Positions 63,532-64,000 of a stretch of 64,000 bases of DNA are shown piece by piece. The first letter of the stretch is position 1, and each line of letters starts with the position of its first letter. The position numbers and the translations under genes are program-made. Below the pieces are notes generated by a model. The model saw only the letters and a list, made by a program, of their open reading frames with translations, was not told the origin of the DNA and did not search any database. The DNA is taken from NCBI GenBank assembly GCA_023634235.1, contig JAMKCF010000001.1:2346001-2410000 (forward strand), given 5' to 3'. The stretch comes from Pisaster brevispinus (Eukaryota; Echinodermata; Asteroidea; Forcipulatida; Asteriidae).

Positions 63532-63650
63532 GTAAGTACGGAGTGCATTTCCTAAAGAGACATTTTCCTCTTCTTGCGTGAGCTCTAAAGCCTTTTAAAT
63601 TCCTAGCAGTAAATGTCTGAATAAATCAAGTGAAAGAGCTTTCATGATGG

Positions 63651-64000
63651 CTGGGGTCGATTTCACAAAGATATTCCTAACTTAGGTCTAGTCCTAGGAG
63701 TTATTAAAAACTTAAGGCTAGTCCTAAGTTAGGACGAGTAACTCGTTCTAACTCGAGATAAGACTAGTCTTAACTCTTTGTGAAATCCACCCCTGGTCTC
63801 GGACTCCTGAACCAATTCAGATACACATCAGAAGTATAGACCTTTTGCATTGGCCGCCATCGATGATGAAATGTGCACGTGTGAAAGGCTATCATTGGCT
63901 GAGAGTCGCGCGCAGCGCGAACACGCCTGCACTTTTCTATCATTTGTCATTAAAGATGGCGGCCACTGACGTCATGTGCAATCCATCTATTGATTCTTTT
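63651..64000. mobile_element. Element F, then element N at the window end
   Basis: 63651-63794 nearly matches 18984-19125. 63838-63995 is a reverse copy of 26039-26186: atagaccttttgcattggcc to gtgcaatccatctattg, with AAGATGGCGGC at 63954 and TGACGTCA at 63967. Confidence 0.82.

Noticed and set aside
1..64000. Three or four separate tandem CNG/HCN genes
   Set aside because: Linker exons 7-9, 17-22 and 33-35 keep one frame between repeats; no stop codon, polyadenylation signal context or new start separates them.

Overview
The window is eukaryotic nuclear DNA: short GC-richer coding exons with GT-AG borders lie in long AT-rich introns packed with SINEs, palindromic MITE-like elements and decayed non-LTR retrotransposon pieces. 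One plus-strand gene crosses the whole window and runs out of both ends. Thirty-seven exons (151-63531) join without a stop into 1657 complete codons. The product is a multi-repeat ion channel: repeated voltage-sensor-like segments, re-entrant pores with a GYGD potassium filter, and a C-linker plus cyclic-nucleotide-binding domain (CNBD) after each pore. That architecture, four CNG-type K+ channel repeats in one chain, matches CNGK (tetraKCNG), known from sea urchin sperm, where it is the cGMP-gated K+ channel of the chemotaxis pathway. An echinoderm source is therefore most likely; I cannot tell sea star from sea urchin or sea cucumber, and another marine deuterostome is possible.

Layout. 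151-7978: pore, S6, C-linker, CNBD and C-helix of the first visible repeat (inferred repeat I; its S1-S5 lie upstream). 13500-32985: repeat II complete, S1 to CNBD. 36604-43825: II-III linker. 44215-56085: repeat III complete. 57460-59178: Asn/Lys/Ala-rich linker and S1 of repeat IV. 61335-63531: S2 to S4 of repeat IV; its pore and CNBD lie downstream. No second gene, true tRNA gene or convincing antisense gene was found.

The introns record repeated insertion. At least four tRNA-headed SINE families, more than ten palindromic element families (labelled A to U here; the labels are mine), tails of CR1/L2-like LINEs and several minisatellites are present. Several elements are nested, which orders their ages. 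The most notable points for the gene are: a polypyrimidine tract made of six perfect 11-bp repeats at the repeat II S3 exon; tandem duplication of the 3' end of the repeat II S1 exon with its splice donor; an intron that splits the filter glycine codon in repeat I; C-linker introns conserved in place and phase between repeats; and MITEs carrying CRE-like (TGACGTCA) and YY1-like (AAGATGGCGGC) motifs. Element borders were read by eye and are approximate to about 10-20 bases; exon borders are exact unless stated.
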